NCBI RefSeq assembly: GCF_000350225.1
Contig: NW_005178809.1
Location: 187,306-251,305, forward strand
Direction of reading: 5' to 3'
DNA: 64,000 nt
Source of the DNA: Chondrus crispus
Lineage: Eukaryota; Rhodophyta; Florideophyceae; Gigartinales; Gigartinaceae
Positions 21,004-30,459 of the stretch are shown here, piece after piece. Numbering within the stretch: the stretch's first letter is position 1; each line of letters begins with the position of its first letter. The notes beneath the pieces are model-generated. The model searched no databases. It saw only the letters and a program-made list of their open reading frames with translations, and was not told the origin of the DNA. The translations under genes and the position numbers were made by a program.

Positions 21004-22344
21004 GTGGGTTCGGAAACAGTACCGGCTCTTGCTGACTCGCCAGACGCGGTGATTGCTTTTTCGAATGCTGAGGGAGATTCGTTTGTAGCAGCGGTCGAAA
21101 TTAAGACCATGACCGCTCCCAACACAATTGAGGCAGCAAGAGTGCGGCTTCAATCGTTTTCAGAACTAACTGTTTTGAACAATATCGGGAGTGACTCATG
21201 TGCGAGGGATAAATTTTTTAGCTCGTGCCGACACCGGCGTATAGATCTCAGTGCTTACATCATGCATGCGCGATGAATGTGAAGCATGTACTCTTTGTGG
21301 TTGGGAAAGGCAGAAACTGTGGAGTAGGAGAGATTATTTACGCCACTCTCCGTCAATTCAGTACATCTCTACAAAGTGAGTACATATATTGCATACGATC
21401 ATTGACACTAAGCTGATTCTCTTAGATCGAGAAAGAAGCAGAACATATCTCAAAGGAGTACGATGGAATGTTAAAAGAAAGTTACGCAACGGGTCTGTTC
21501 TCATACGCAAATTTTTACAGTCTAAATCACGCGTACAAAAAGCATGCTGAGGAGTCAGGACCCCTACCCCCGCCCGAATGATACGACCTGCAGCTTTGGT
21601 TTTCTGGAACAACCTGAAAGGAGGAGTAGATGAGTTCAGCAGGGCACTCAAAAGTTTAACCTACACAAATTCCTCCGAGAATCCAATAGTTAGTGTCATT
21701 GGACGTCTCATATGCTCTCAAAATCAATAACGCTGCAGTTTTAAACAGACTATCTATCGCAAAAAGGAATGGTTCACTCGCAGATACAGATGTGTACAAA
21801 AAGTGGAAAAGACCCTGTTTATAACGCAGTACGAAAGAAAGTCTCCAGGTGCTGCTCTTTCGCGGATTTTGCAAGGCGTCTAGCAGAAGAGTATTACGAA
21901 AAATACAACAGCTTGACAACAGAGGTGGCTGTTTCGGGACAGGTAACAGATTATAATTCGACTGCGTCTGTTAGTCCTCTGTACAAGCGCAATATAATAT
22001 CAAAATACAACAGGCAGTCCGATCGAGAACGACGTCTGTCCAATATTGGAGCCCACGTCAAGAAAGGGGGAAAGAATGTGTATTGCAAGTTATGTAATTT
22101 GTCTTATGTGTTCGAGGTAGACGAGAAAAAAGACAAAAGACCTGGAGGGGGCAGAACCATAAAATGGTGTAGTGTTTGCCGTCAAGTTGTTTGCAAAGCA
22201 TGTTGGATATCTTGGCACACGACAGAAGTTCTATCGCGAGCCAAAGTAACAGATGCAGTAATTGCACGACAAACCGAAATGGTATTGCAACCGGGAAGGC
22301 CATTAAAGAATTCTCATGAGAGAAGTCCCCATGAGGACTCGTAA
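21004..22344 (+). pseudogene. piggyBac-like transposase relic with PD-(D/E)XK nuclease segment
   Basis: Three pieces occur in order. First, 21004-21360 contains SPDAVIAF...AAVEIK (Asp codon at 21043, Glu-x-Lys at 21097-21105) and then YRSQCLHHACAM in another frame; this matches the D...E-x-K core of PD-(D/E)XK nucleases. Second, 21617-21631 encodes KGGVD followed by EFSRAL, the motif carrying the third catalytic Asp of piggyBac transposases. Third, 21769-22344 ends in a Cys/His-rich domain (YCKLC...WCSVCRQVVCKACWISWH) like the piggyBac C-terminal zinc domain. The frames are broken by stops and frameshifts, and a GT-AG 50-bp intron (21376-21425) is possible. The first two catalytic aspartates would lie to the left, where the gypsy 5' end now sits. 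Confidence 0.55.
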
Positions 22345-22802
22345 AAATGGCACGTATAAAAGCACTCTAAATCATATTGATGAACGTCTAGTTCATATAT
22401 ACGGAATAAACGTGCAGGAATGTATCAGAACACTGCCTTCGTGTATTTGTAGTTCTTTCGAAAGTACAAAACCTGCCACAACATCATGTCAAAATACAGA
22501 ATTCAGAACTCTATGTTCTTTCGTTGATAATCAAATACAGCTGACAAATGTGACGGGTATTGGAATTGTAGCGGGAGAGGGTAATAAGCTGGTCCGAAAG
22601 GAGAGGAGATGCGGTGCAGCCCAGTGAGTAAACGGAGAGTCGAAGGGGGAAGGAAGGGCTGCTCGCAAGGGAAGACAGATAGTGCAAGGGCGGAGAGGGT
22701 TGCAGGGGGAGGCGAGAGCTGGATTGCCGTTTCTAGGAGAGAACGTGATATCTGGGTGGCGTATAGTGAATGCCGCACGATCTTCGGCGTGATTCCAAAA
22801 GT
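22345..22802. other. Interval without gene
   Basis: Short plus-strand frames only. A TATAAAAG word occurs at 22355-22362 with no gene that it could clearly serve. A purine-rich stretch lies at 22590-22740. Confidence 0.35.
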
Positions 22803-22910
22803 GATATCACGTTGCTCACTGTCAGAACGTGAATGTCACTATTTCATAAACTTTCACGCTTTGCCAGTGCAAAAAAAATCACCTTAGAGTTGTGACGTGA
22901 TTCCTAGGAG
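22803..22910. repeat. Left direct repeat of the recombinase element
   Basis: It shares an exact 18-bp core gtgaatgtcactatttca (22829-22846) with the right copy (25130-25147). The flanks are similar: atatcac before, then ttcacgctt, cagtgc, an A-run and atcac after. Confidence 0.75.
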
Positions 22911-22963
22911 TGTTGTCTACCGGTTGAGGGGGACATACGCACCGTGACATACGGGACAAACGT

Positions 22964-23078
22964 AAGGCCCTGATTTGTCTGCACTACCGCGGCGACAATT
23001 CGGGCAACAAGCTTAACAAAATCGAACACAGTAGGGCAAGGCCCTTATTTGTCTGCACTACTGTGCAGACAAATCAGG
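22964..23078. repeat. Direct and inverted copies of a 16- to 24-bp word
   Basis: The stretch 22964-22987 (containing tgatttgtctgcac) recurs at 23038-23061 with one difference, and is inverted as gtgcagacaaatcagg at 23063-23078. The last two form a tight hairpin just 3' of the recombinase stop. Confidence 0.85.
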
Positions 23079-23144
23079 ACGACAAAGTTTACTCGAGCGT
23101 ACTATAGAGAACACTACTGACGATGCGACATACCAAAAGTAGTC

Positions 23145-24668
23145 TTAGCGGTAGTGATTGTTCACATTAATAGTGAAAACGCCCCCGCTGATATTCTGGA
23201 CGCCAGATAAAAGGCGCATATTTCTGTCTTCTTTTTCTGTGCCACCTTCCTGAAAACATTCCTCCACCTCGTCGCCTGCTGCTAAGTTTTCTTGTCCGTC
23301 CTGCGCCGCCTGCTCTTCACACCCGACCTCCACCTTCTGACGTTTCGCATTTGAGTCTCCAAAAATTGCGGCTTGTTGCTGCATTCCGCGAGCACCTCGT
23401 AGGTTGTGGTAGCTTTTCAATGACGACAGATCACGGTGTCCTGTTCTCATTGCAACATTCACATCGTTCTGGCCGTCCTCGAACAGCAACGTCACCACAG
23501 AGCCTCTCAATCCATGCAACGTCATACCTTGCTTGACTCCAGTCCCTGTAATTCCCTCCTTTCTACAGATGCTCCCCACAATACGTGCAAATGCATTCCG
23601 GCCTAGGTGCTGGCGCTTGAAAAAGTTTTCAAACGTCGTTGCGCGAGCATTAGCTGCCAAAAAGAATCGGTCGCTTCCGCAATCGAGCGAGTTCCTAATC
23701 CGCATGTAGTCTTCGAGATCCTCAAATAAATTGAGCTTGCCGCCGAGACACGTCCTGTTCCAAACGCACACCTCCTGAGGCTTGTCCTGGACAGCCTTCC
23801 ACCCTCCCGTCGCCGTTTTCGAAGCACCCACGCGGCTGCCAATAACTCCACATATTTTCCACACCTGCTCCCCGCCACAAGTTATTTTCTGCACTTGTCC
23901 AACTGTTAAATGCACCAATGCAGAAGGGCGCATTGCTGTGATCAATGCGACACTAAATACTAGACGTGCTTGAAATCCCATGGGCGTATCGCGGTCCAGC
24001 AGTGGCGACTCATAAAGCTTGATGACGTCTTCTTTCGACAGTAGGTTGTGGCTCTCAGCCACAACTCCCGTCGATTGCTGCAAGCTAAACTTGTTGTCTA
24101 GCACAACCATGAGCCCTTCTACTGGACAATTGAAAACATCCCCTTCGAGAAGCTTTAGATCATAACCCCACTCATATTTGAATACTCTTTGAAGCCCTAA
24201 AATGTAGCCTCTCATAGTAATTGGCTTGACTTCCTCACCGGACTTCGACCGGTAGTTTACAGCGAATTCAATGAGATGGAACCGTACGGTTTTTAGCTGC
24301 TGGGTCGTCCAAGCAGTGTGGTGCGCTGGTATGTGGCTGTAGTTGCAGTCAGGAAATACGGCCTTCCGTGTCTCTAGAATTTCCCATTCTGAACGAGACT
24401 CGCCCATGAGAATGTGGTCGCGCAGATGCTCTTCCCCTTTGAACGCAGCATCCAAAAATCCGGGACGTGATGTTGTGAAGCGGGCCAGCGCCTTGAGAGA
24501 GGATATGTTGGCACGTTTTGTGTTGGCCGGCATACGTTTGCTTAGAAATGCAGTTGCTGCCTTCGACTGCCGGCGGGAAGCTGATGGGGGTGTGTCAGGA
24601 ACGGTCGCATGTGATCCACCAGAACCTGGAGGCGGCGTCCCTGGGACAGACGAAGGGGATGAGGGCAT
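23145..24668 (-). CDS. Crypton-like tyrosine recombinase
   Basis: An intact 507-codon frame encodes a YR-family DNA recombinase that would cut and rejoin DNA through a 3'-phosphotyrosine. The N-terminus is Pro/Ser-rich. Residues about 45-200 resemble a core-binding helical domain (TKRANISSLKALARFTTSRP). The catalytic domain has Arg247 (ALITAMRPSAL), His385 and Arg388 (TLHGLRGSV), His411 (RTGHRD) and the nucleophile Tyr420 (LKSYHNL). The full R-H-R-H-Y set is thus visible. The C-terminus is acidic and ends GGVFTINVNNHYR, a short tail style seen in some Crypton-derived proteins. There is no reverse transcriptase or methylase nearby, which argues against DIRS or Ngaro. The absence of any break suggests recent activity or host use, unlike the neighbouring elements. 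Confidence 0.88.
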   Translation of the reverse strand: MPSSPSSVPGTPPPGSGGSHATVPDTPPSASRRQSKAATAFLSKRMPANTKRANISSLKALARFTTSRPGFLDAAFKGEEHLRDHILMGESRSEWEILETRKAVFPDCNYSHIPAHHTAWTTQQLKTVRFHLIEFAVNYRSKSGEEVKPITMRGYILGLQRVFKYEWGYDLKLLEGDVFNCPVEGLMVVLDNKFSLQQSTGVVAESHNLLSKEDVIKLYESPLLDRDTPMGFQARLVFSVALITAMRPSALVHLTVGQVQKITCGGEQVWKICGVIGSRVGASKTATGGWKAVQDKPQEVCVWNRTCLGGKLNLFEDLEDYMRIRNSLDCGSDRFFLAANARATTFENFFKRQHLGRNAFARIVGSICRKEGITGTGVKQGMTLHGLRGSVVTLLFEDGQNDVNVAMRTGHRDLSSLKSYHNLRGARGMQQQAAIFGDSNAKRQKVEVGCEEQAAQDGQENLAAGDEVEECFQEGGTEKEDRNMRLLSGVQNISGGVFTINVNNHYR

Positions 24669-24970
24669 GTTGTGGGGTCTGATGATGGGGCGGGAGTTGA
24701 AGTGAGAATTGGGAGGGGTAGGGGTATTGAGTGAGGGCTAGGAGAGAAACGGGAGGGGAAGGAGGGGATGGGAGGGAGTGTTGGGGAATGTCTGAGGCGG
24801 GTTTCGGGATGGTCTGAGTAGACGGCACCAGTCGCGGAAATATCATCGGCGACGACGGCGGCGGAGCCCATCGACAGCGACGGCGGCGGAAAACAGCGAT
24901 TTATCATTGGTGGACTTGTGTCATACATCTACCTGGCCGAGCATTTCACTGTCAGCCGGTAGACAAGCAT

Positions 24971-25090
24971 ATTGTCCACTGGCTACAGCGTGAAGACACG
25001 CAGCCTCGTGCTGCGATATGGTGCCCTCGGCAAGCCTCGGGGCACATATCTGCACTCGGCGCGTGTCTGCACTCGTAGCCAGTGGACAAT
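24971..25090. repeat. 120-bp imperfect inverted repeat
   Basis: The outer arms attgtccactggctac (24971-24986) and gtagccagtggacaat (25075-25090) are exact reverse complements. The complementarity continues inward with gaps (gacacgc / gcgtgtc, atatggtgcc / ggcacatat). It lies upstream of the recombinase start and next to the right direct repeat. Confidence 0.9.
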
Positions 25091-25100
25091 CCAAACCCCT

Positions 25101-25210
25101 ATATATCACTCTATGCACACTGTGGGAATGTGAATGTCACTATTTCAGAAAAATTTCACGCTTGGCTACAGTGCGCAAAAAATATCACGAACTTGTAACG
25201 GGGCTAGGTG
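25101..25210. repeat. Right direct repeat of the recombinase element
   Basis: Diverged copy of 22803-22910 in the same orientation. The identical 18-bp core is at 25130-25147. Confidence 0.75.
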
Positions 25211-25312
25211 TTGCAGTTACAGTATCGCGATCCTGACTGTACTGTTCCCGAATGTCACTGTCATGTGCTGTAATTGCGACCAGGCATAGATGGAGAGAGT
25301 GGAAGAAGCAAA

Positions 25313-25735
25313 TATAAATATATATATAAATATATATCTCAGAATGACCCATATATAAGGGTTATATAAGGGTCAAAGTGTAGATTTGTATGCGTCTCTG
25401 TACACGCTAGCGTGTATAGGGGTGAAACTCCCCGGAGAATAGCGAGTGGCTGTAATTACTATCAGTCAACCGAGCGTACCTCACCTCGCAGTCTCGCTGC
25501 TCCGTGGTACTTATGGCGCCATCGTGAGCCTCTTGCCAGCCCCCCTCTCCTGGCCATGTCTATTTCTCTTGCCCGCCCAGCCCCGGCTGCGCCGCCCTCT
25601 TGGTAGTTTCCTTTCTCATCATGTCTTTTTCTCTTTATGTTTTCTTTATGTTTTCTTTGTAGATTTGTATATATATATATACAAATCTACACTTTGACCC
25701 TTATATATAAAGCCTATATAAATATATATAGGGAG
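25313..25735. mobile_element. AT-rich MITE-like element with 28-bp inverted ends
   Basis: The stretch 25363-25390 (core agggtcaaagtgtagatt) is the exact reverse complement of 25680-25707. Both arms are flanked outward by tatataaatatatat sequence, making longer imperfect arms. The right arm itself contains a palindrome (gtagatttgtata mirrored, 25659-25690). There is no ORF of note inside, as expected for a non-autonomous TIR element. Confidence 0.65.
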
Positions 25736-25809
25736 ATTTCACGATCAGTAGGGGAAACGCCAAATGGCACGAGTTCGCCAACGAATCGTGATATTTCCCA
25801 TATATATAT
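25727..25809. repeat. Small palindromic repeat; 24 bp of it recurs inverted at 31472-31495
   Basis: The ends gggagatttcacgat and atcgtgatatttccc with AT-rich outer flanks form an imperfect palindrome of about 83 bp. The first 24 bases (25731-25754) occur exactly, in inverse orientation, at 31472-31495 on the other side of the polyphosphate kinase gene. Confidence 0.7.
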
Positions 25810-26937
25810 GTTAATTATTTTGCTCGGGCCAGAGGTGATACCGCCAGATACAGACCGTGGCACGGTCGGCCCAGGGCGGAACTGTGGAAAAGCAATAATC
25901 TCCCGTGTGAGGCCCGGAGCCACACAGGGTCCCTCGTTTGTCCAATGGCGGCCCGGTTCCGTCTCGGGCTCCCACGTGCCAATCGCGGCTTTTCGCAGCC
26001 TTTGCGACTCGTTGTGATAGGCCGGCGGCGAAATATCGGCGCGCCGCTTTTAGCGGATGCAAAATTTGCATGGCAGGAGTAAGGCTGCGCCGCTCATACC
26101 CAACATCACCAAGCAACAACCCTCCGCTGCAACTAAAACTGCTTTGTCTCGCGGCCAGGCCCTCTGGGCTCGGGGTTATGGTCAAGCTCGTGACTTTACA
26201 CGCGGTGGGGGCGAGCGTGCGAAGCGCGGGTCGGGTTCTCCCTGGTGTGGCGAAGCAGCATTGGACACGGACCGCCGTGAGTGCGGTGGTGCGCGATTGA
26301 TGCTGATGACGTTGGTGAGGGGGGCATGTAGGGGTTTCGGAAAGCCACGTGCTGTGGCGGCCGGCGTTTTGAGGCGGCGGGGCGAAGCGTCGCCGATGAC
26401 GAGCCGAGGGAGCGTCGATGCGAGGGCGGGCCGGTTGGGATCGACCAATTGCGACGCGGTGATGTTTTCGGAGGTATCCGGCACCGCGCGCTGAGACGAG
26501 CGAGGGGAGAACGTACCAGTGCCAGGACAGCACTTGTCGCGTGCCCGTACCGCAGGCGCGTCACAACGAACGTGACAGAATGTCACGCGTGGCAGCGAGA
26601 CTCTCGATTCGAGAGGTGTCGTGCGAATGCTCGGAGGTCACCCGTGACAGGTGCCATTTCTTCGCGGCTGGGTGCTATCCCAGCCACTTACTTAAACCTT
26701 CGCCAACTGCCGCGCCCCTCACGTTCGACTGGCGTTTGACAGACACCTCACCTACCGTATCTCCCCTCCTACCCCCGCGGCCCCGAGAAGAATTGCCCTC
26801 CCTCCGCCGTCCCCCTTCTCTGTCTCGTAGCTTCTCATCATTGATTCTCAACCGCCTTCCCCTGCTCGGCTCGATACTCCCTGTTCCCCCGATTGACTTT
26901 TCTCACTGCCCGCCCCGCCCCCCATCTTTCCTGAGAC
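25810..26937. other. Upstream region of the polyphosphate kinase gene
   Basis: Overlapping frames on both strands at 25811-26740 have no recognisable features. The last 200 bases are pyrimidine-rich (ctcccctcct, ccccgcggcc), like a leader. No clear TATA box was seen. Confidence 0.4.
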
Positions 26938-29900
26938 ATGCAACGCGAGCCGGTTTTCCTAGCCGCTTCCCGCTCCGATTCGGGGGGTTACGCGAGCTCA
27001 AACGCCTCCAGCTCCGCCTCCTCCGTGGACAACAGCCCTAACTTCCCGAAGAAGAGATGGCCCTCGGTCCATGGCGAGGCCGAGTCAGTCGCAGAAGCAG
27101 ACGACGTCGCCTCCTACTTCACTGCCCTCACGGAAGCCGCCGTCAAGCAGCACAACGTCAACCCTCCAGACGACTTGCCTCCCTCCAACGGCGAGGTCAC
27201 GCCGCCCAGTCATGACCCCGACGCTCTCCCGGTGGAAACCCCGTCCTCCCTCGTCTCGGAAGCAGAGCAAGTCGCCTCTATTCAGGAGGGCCTCATGTCC
27301 TTAGATGGAACCCTAGATGCCAACTATGATCTCAACCGCAGAGTCCGAGTCCTGTCTCCCTCGGGCCGCGCTTTCTCTAGCGTCGTTTGCCCGTTCGATG
27401 ATCATGTCCACTATATGCCCCAAGTCGAACTCTCCGAGCTCAGTCCTCAGCAGCTCAGTGAGAGCGACATTGTCTTTTCGAAGGAATTCGCCCAGCTTAG
27501 CGTCATTTGCCGAGTCCTTTCCATGGCCCTGGACCCCGATGTCCCTCTCCTCGATCGTTTCAAGTTTGTTTGCCTCGTCTCGTTTTACCTCGACGAGCAC
27601 TTTGCTATGCGCTTGGGGCACATCCCAAAACTAGACCCGCGTGATCTTGAATCTGCCACCATTAATCTCCGCCGCCAGGTCCGCCCGCCCACAAAGTACG
27701 AGGAGGAGCTTGCTGTCGCGATCCGCACCGTCGTTGAAATGCAAAACCGTTGCTTTACTTCCCAGCTTTTGCCGAGGCTTCGAACGCAAGGCGTCGAGAT
27801 CGTCAGAGGGGAAGAGTTGACATCTTTGGAGGCCGCTGATATGACCGCTTATTTTAAGGAGCACCTGCGTCCAGCGCTTACCCCTATTTTGCTTGACCCT
27901 ACTCATCCCTTTCCTCTCATCCAGAGCCATGAGATATATCTGTACGTCATCTTGCACAACGCCAAGTGTCGCGCCAAGCGCAGGGTCATGTTTCGTATTC
28001 CGGCGAGCAAACGTCTCATCCCTCTGGACGATACGAGTCTCCGTTTCGTCGCGTCGGAGGACGTCTGCGTCGCCAACTTGGGAATCTTGTGTCATTCGAT
28101 GACCGTCGTTAGCTCCCACGTCTTTAGAGTTACTAGGAATACGAAGATCTCAATTGATGATGCCGCGTTTGGAGATAGCGATAACCTGCTTGACTTTGTC
28201 ATTGAGGAGGTGCACCGCAGGCGCCAAGCCCCTGCCACTCGACTGGAGGTGTTGAAGGTGGCGCCTGCGAAGATGATTACCCACTTGAAGAATGAACTTC
28301 ACCTGGATGATTCGGACGTGTACGTTGTCGACTCGTCAATACTAGACCTTTCAAGCTGCATATCGCTCGCGTTCGTCCCTCTGCCATGGTTCAGACAGAC
28401 GATGAGGGATCCTGTTGTACCTGCACCGTTCAGGGGGTTGACTGAGAGATTGCGAACCCACCCGGGCGCCATTTTCGAAGTCCTTCGCGAAAGGGATGTG
28501 CTTGTCGAATACCCTCGCGACAGCTTTGAAAACTCAGCAATTCTGTATTTACATGCCGCAGCTCGGGACCCCATGGTCCGCACTATCAAGACCGTTATCT
28601 ACCGTGGCGGCAACGACTCTCCAATTGTCGCAGCACTTATTCGGGCGGCGAAGAATGGAAAAGAAGTCAGCGTCATTATCGAACTGAAAGCGTCCCTGGA
28701 TGAAGTTCAGAATACGGAATATGCGCGCTCATTGCAATTGGCTGGTTGTAACGTCACATACGGAGTCTTAGGCTTGAAGGTCCACAGTAAGATCATGCTT
28801 GTTGTCCGCCAGGAGTACGACGGGACATTGATGTCGTACGTAAACGTCTCGACAGGAAACTTCAACCCCAAAACTGCCAAGCTCTACACGGATTGCTCAT
28901 TGTTTACCTGTCGGAAGGATATTTGTACGGATGTCCTCGATGTATTTAACAGCTTAACTGGATACTCATGGAAGCCCGAGTTCAGGACTCTACTTGTTGC
29001 CCCTATTAATATGCAGCGCCGCTTCATCGAGCTGATTAAAGATGAAGCTGAGAATGCCAGAGCAGGAAAACCTGCCAGAATTGCTTGTCAAGTGAACGGC
29101 TTGACAGATAAGCTAATTACCAAAGAGCTGTACGAAGCATCAATAGCTGGGGTGAGAATCGATTTGATTGTCCGAGGACCGTGCCGTCTTCGACCAGGGA
29201 TCAAGGGTCTGAGTGATAATATTCGGGTTTACTCATGGATTGGACAAGTATTGCAGCACAGGCGCATATTCTACTTTCACGCCGGGGGCGAAGGCAAATT
29301 CTACATCGGCTCAGCAGATTGGCGGACCCGTAATTTGACTGCTCGAGTCGAGGTAGTCGTGCCGATAGATGATCGCAAGATCCGTAAGCGACTGGCGAAG
29401 GCGTTCAACTTGATTAACGATGAACAATGGATATGGAGGATGGCACCGGATGGTCGATATTACAAGGGAATGCCCGCAAGGACGTCGTCTCCTCCAGTAT
29501 CCGTCTCAATCACTCCATCCCGCTCCTCTGTCATAGACAACAAGCCCGTGGCAGAATTCAATAATCAAGAAGATGAAGCACAACCGTTCACGACTTACAC
29601 AGCCCCGTCGAGGTCATCGCCTCATCAGGCACTATTGGATCACATGTTTAAAGATAAAGAACCAAACCAACAGCTCACTAGGACCAGGTCAAAGAAAATT
29701 CTTCCAATGGCTATATCAGACAGTGCAACAGACGACGACGCAGGAATGGTTAAGAGAAGCAAGCCGAGGTTCCAAGTTGACATCAAGGGCAACAAGAAGG
29801 TTGTAGATAAGATAGCAGTCGGCGCGGTGCCGATTCGATTCGCTGGTGGAATACAAAGCATGAGGGCATTGGAGGTGTTGATGGTGGCTCGGCGCGTCGA

Positions 29901-30459
29901 CGACCCGTGGGCTGTGCCGAAGGGCGGTATGAATGAAGGCGAAACAGTGCAGCAAGCTACGATTCGTGTCGCACGTGAAAAGGCTGGCGTATCAAGTTGT
30001 GAGGAAGTGGCAAATCTGGGATGGATCGTTGTCTCTAAGAAGGTGAAGCAGGTTGCTGTGCAGACTTTTGTACTTTTGGCAAAGGAGCTGGGAACATTTG
30101 CAAGCTCATCAAAGGAGCGTAGAAGGACATGGGTGCCAATTGAGGACGCAGTGCAACTCCTCAAGAAGAAACCACATGAGTTCTCCGAATGCGCGATCGA
30201 ACGGGCTATCGCTTATTACCGACATTCGTTTTCTACATCTGAAACTGCTATGACATCGACCCCTCTGACGAGAAGCGTTGGAGGTTCGTTGCCAACATCG
30301 CCTAAGCACGGGTCCCCATCTGTTCATGAATCTGTCGGAGAAGCACACATGGAGCCAAGGCTGACGCTTTCTTCATCGAGAATGAACGGAACTGATGACG
30401 GAACGAACGGCAGGATGCAAGACAGCACGAAGAAGGCTGAATTTGGCACAGGCCAATAG
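26938..30459 (+). CDS. PPK1: Bacterial-type polyphosphate kinase fused to a C-terminal Nudix-like domain
   Basis: An intron-free 1173-residue protein. Residues about 1-150 are a Ser/Pro-rich extension. PPK1 N-terminal and middle domains follow (FSKEFAQLSVICRVLSMA, FVCLVSFYLDEHFAMRLGHI). The two phospholipase-D-like catalytic domains carry His616 (LKVHSKIML), the predicted phospho-acceptor, and His774 (VLQHRRIFYF). Their 158-residue spacing matches the two catalytic histidines of E. coli Ppk (435 and 592, 157 apart). The enzyme makes polyphosphate from ATP reversibly. After an about 100-residue linker comes a Nudix-like domain (about 955-1070) with PKGGMNEGE at 995-1002. Its signature is degenerate: the expected R-E-x-x-E-E reads R1010-V-A-R-E1014-K. 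DIPP-type Nudix enzymes act on inositol pyrophosphates and polyphosphate, so a role in sensing or turnover is plausible. Location in the cell is unclear. PPK1 in eukaryotes is patchy and probably of bacterial origin. Confidence 0.93.
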   Translation: MQREPVFLAASRSDSGGYASSNASSSASSVDNSPNFPKKRWPSVHGEAESVAEADDVASYFTALTEAAVKQHNVNPPDDLPPSNGEVTPPSHDPDALPVETPSSLVSEAEQVASIQEGLMSLDGTLDANYDLNRRVRVLSPSGRAFSSVVCPFDDHVHYMPQVELSELSPQQLSESDIVFSKEFAQLSVICRVLSMALDPDVPLLDRFKFVCLVSFYLDEHFAMRLGHIPKLDPRDLESATINLRRQVRPPTKYEEELAVAIRTVVEMQNRCFTSQLLPRLRTQGVEIVRGEELTSLEAADMTAYFKEHLRPALTPILLDPTHPFPLIQSHEIYLYVILHNAKCRAKRRVMFRIPASKRLIPLDDTSLRFVASEDVCVANLGILCHSMTVVSSHVFRVTRNTKISIDDAAFGDSDNLLDFVIEEVHRRRQAPATRLEVLKVAPAKMITHLKNELHLDDSDVYVVDSSILDLSSCISLAFVPLPWFRQTMRDPVVPAPFRGLTERLRTHPGAIFEVLRERDVLVEYPRDSFENSAILYLHAAARDPMVRTIKTVIYRGGNDSPIVAALIRAAKNGKEVSVIIELKASLDEVQNTEYARSLQLAGCNVTYGVLGLKVHSKIMLVVRQEYDGTLMSYVNVSTGNFNPKTAKLYTDCSLFTCRKDICTDVLDVFNSLTGYSWKPEFRTLLVAPINMQRRFIELIKDEAENARAGKPARIACQVNGLTDKLITKELYEASIAGVRIDLIVRGPCRLRPGIKGLSDNIRVYSWIGQVLQHRRIFYFHAGGEGKFYIGSADWRTRNLTARVEVVVPIDDRKIRKRLAKAFNLINDEQWIWRMAPDGRYYKGMPARTSSPPVSVSITPSRSSVIDNKPVAEFNNQEDEAQPFTTYTAPSRSSPHQALLDHMFKDKEPNQQLTRTRSKKILPMAISDSATDDDAGMVKRSKPRFQVDIKGNKKVVDKIAVGAVPIRFAGGIQSMRALEVLMVARRVDDPWAVPKGGMNEGETVQQATIRVAREKAGVSSCEEVANLGWIVVSKKVKQVAVQTFVLLAKELGTFASSSKERRRTWVPIEDAVQLLKKKPHEFSECAIERAIAYYRHSFSTSETAMTSTPLTRSVGGSLPTSPKHGSPSVHESVGEAHMEPRLTLSSSRMNGTDDGTNGRMQDSTKKAEFGTGQ

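Larger units (their letters stand above)
22803..25210 (-). mobile_element. Tyrosine-recombinase element with direct terminal repeats
   Basis: A single recombinase gene (23145-24668) is bracketed symmetrically. The outer parts are diverged direct repeats of about 100 bp (22803-22910 and 25101-25210). Inside them are inverted repeats, a cluster at 22964-23078 and a 120-bp imperfect hairpin at 24971-25090. The recombinase resembles those of Cryptons, which have no reverse transcriptase. Known Cryptons lack long terminal repeats, so this layout is unusual. Element limits are inferred from the repeats; target-site duplications were not identified. Confidence 0.55.

Noticed and set aside
22964-23078. 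CRISPR-like array of short repeats
   Set aside because: Only two direct and one inverted copy, no regular spacers, eukaryotic context; it reads as element-terminal repeats.
25811-26586. Overlapping long frames upstream of the polyphosphate kinase (up to 240 codons)
   Set aside because: Both strands are open in GC-rich DNA; the translations are Arg/Pro/Ala-biased without any motif.
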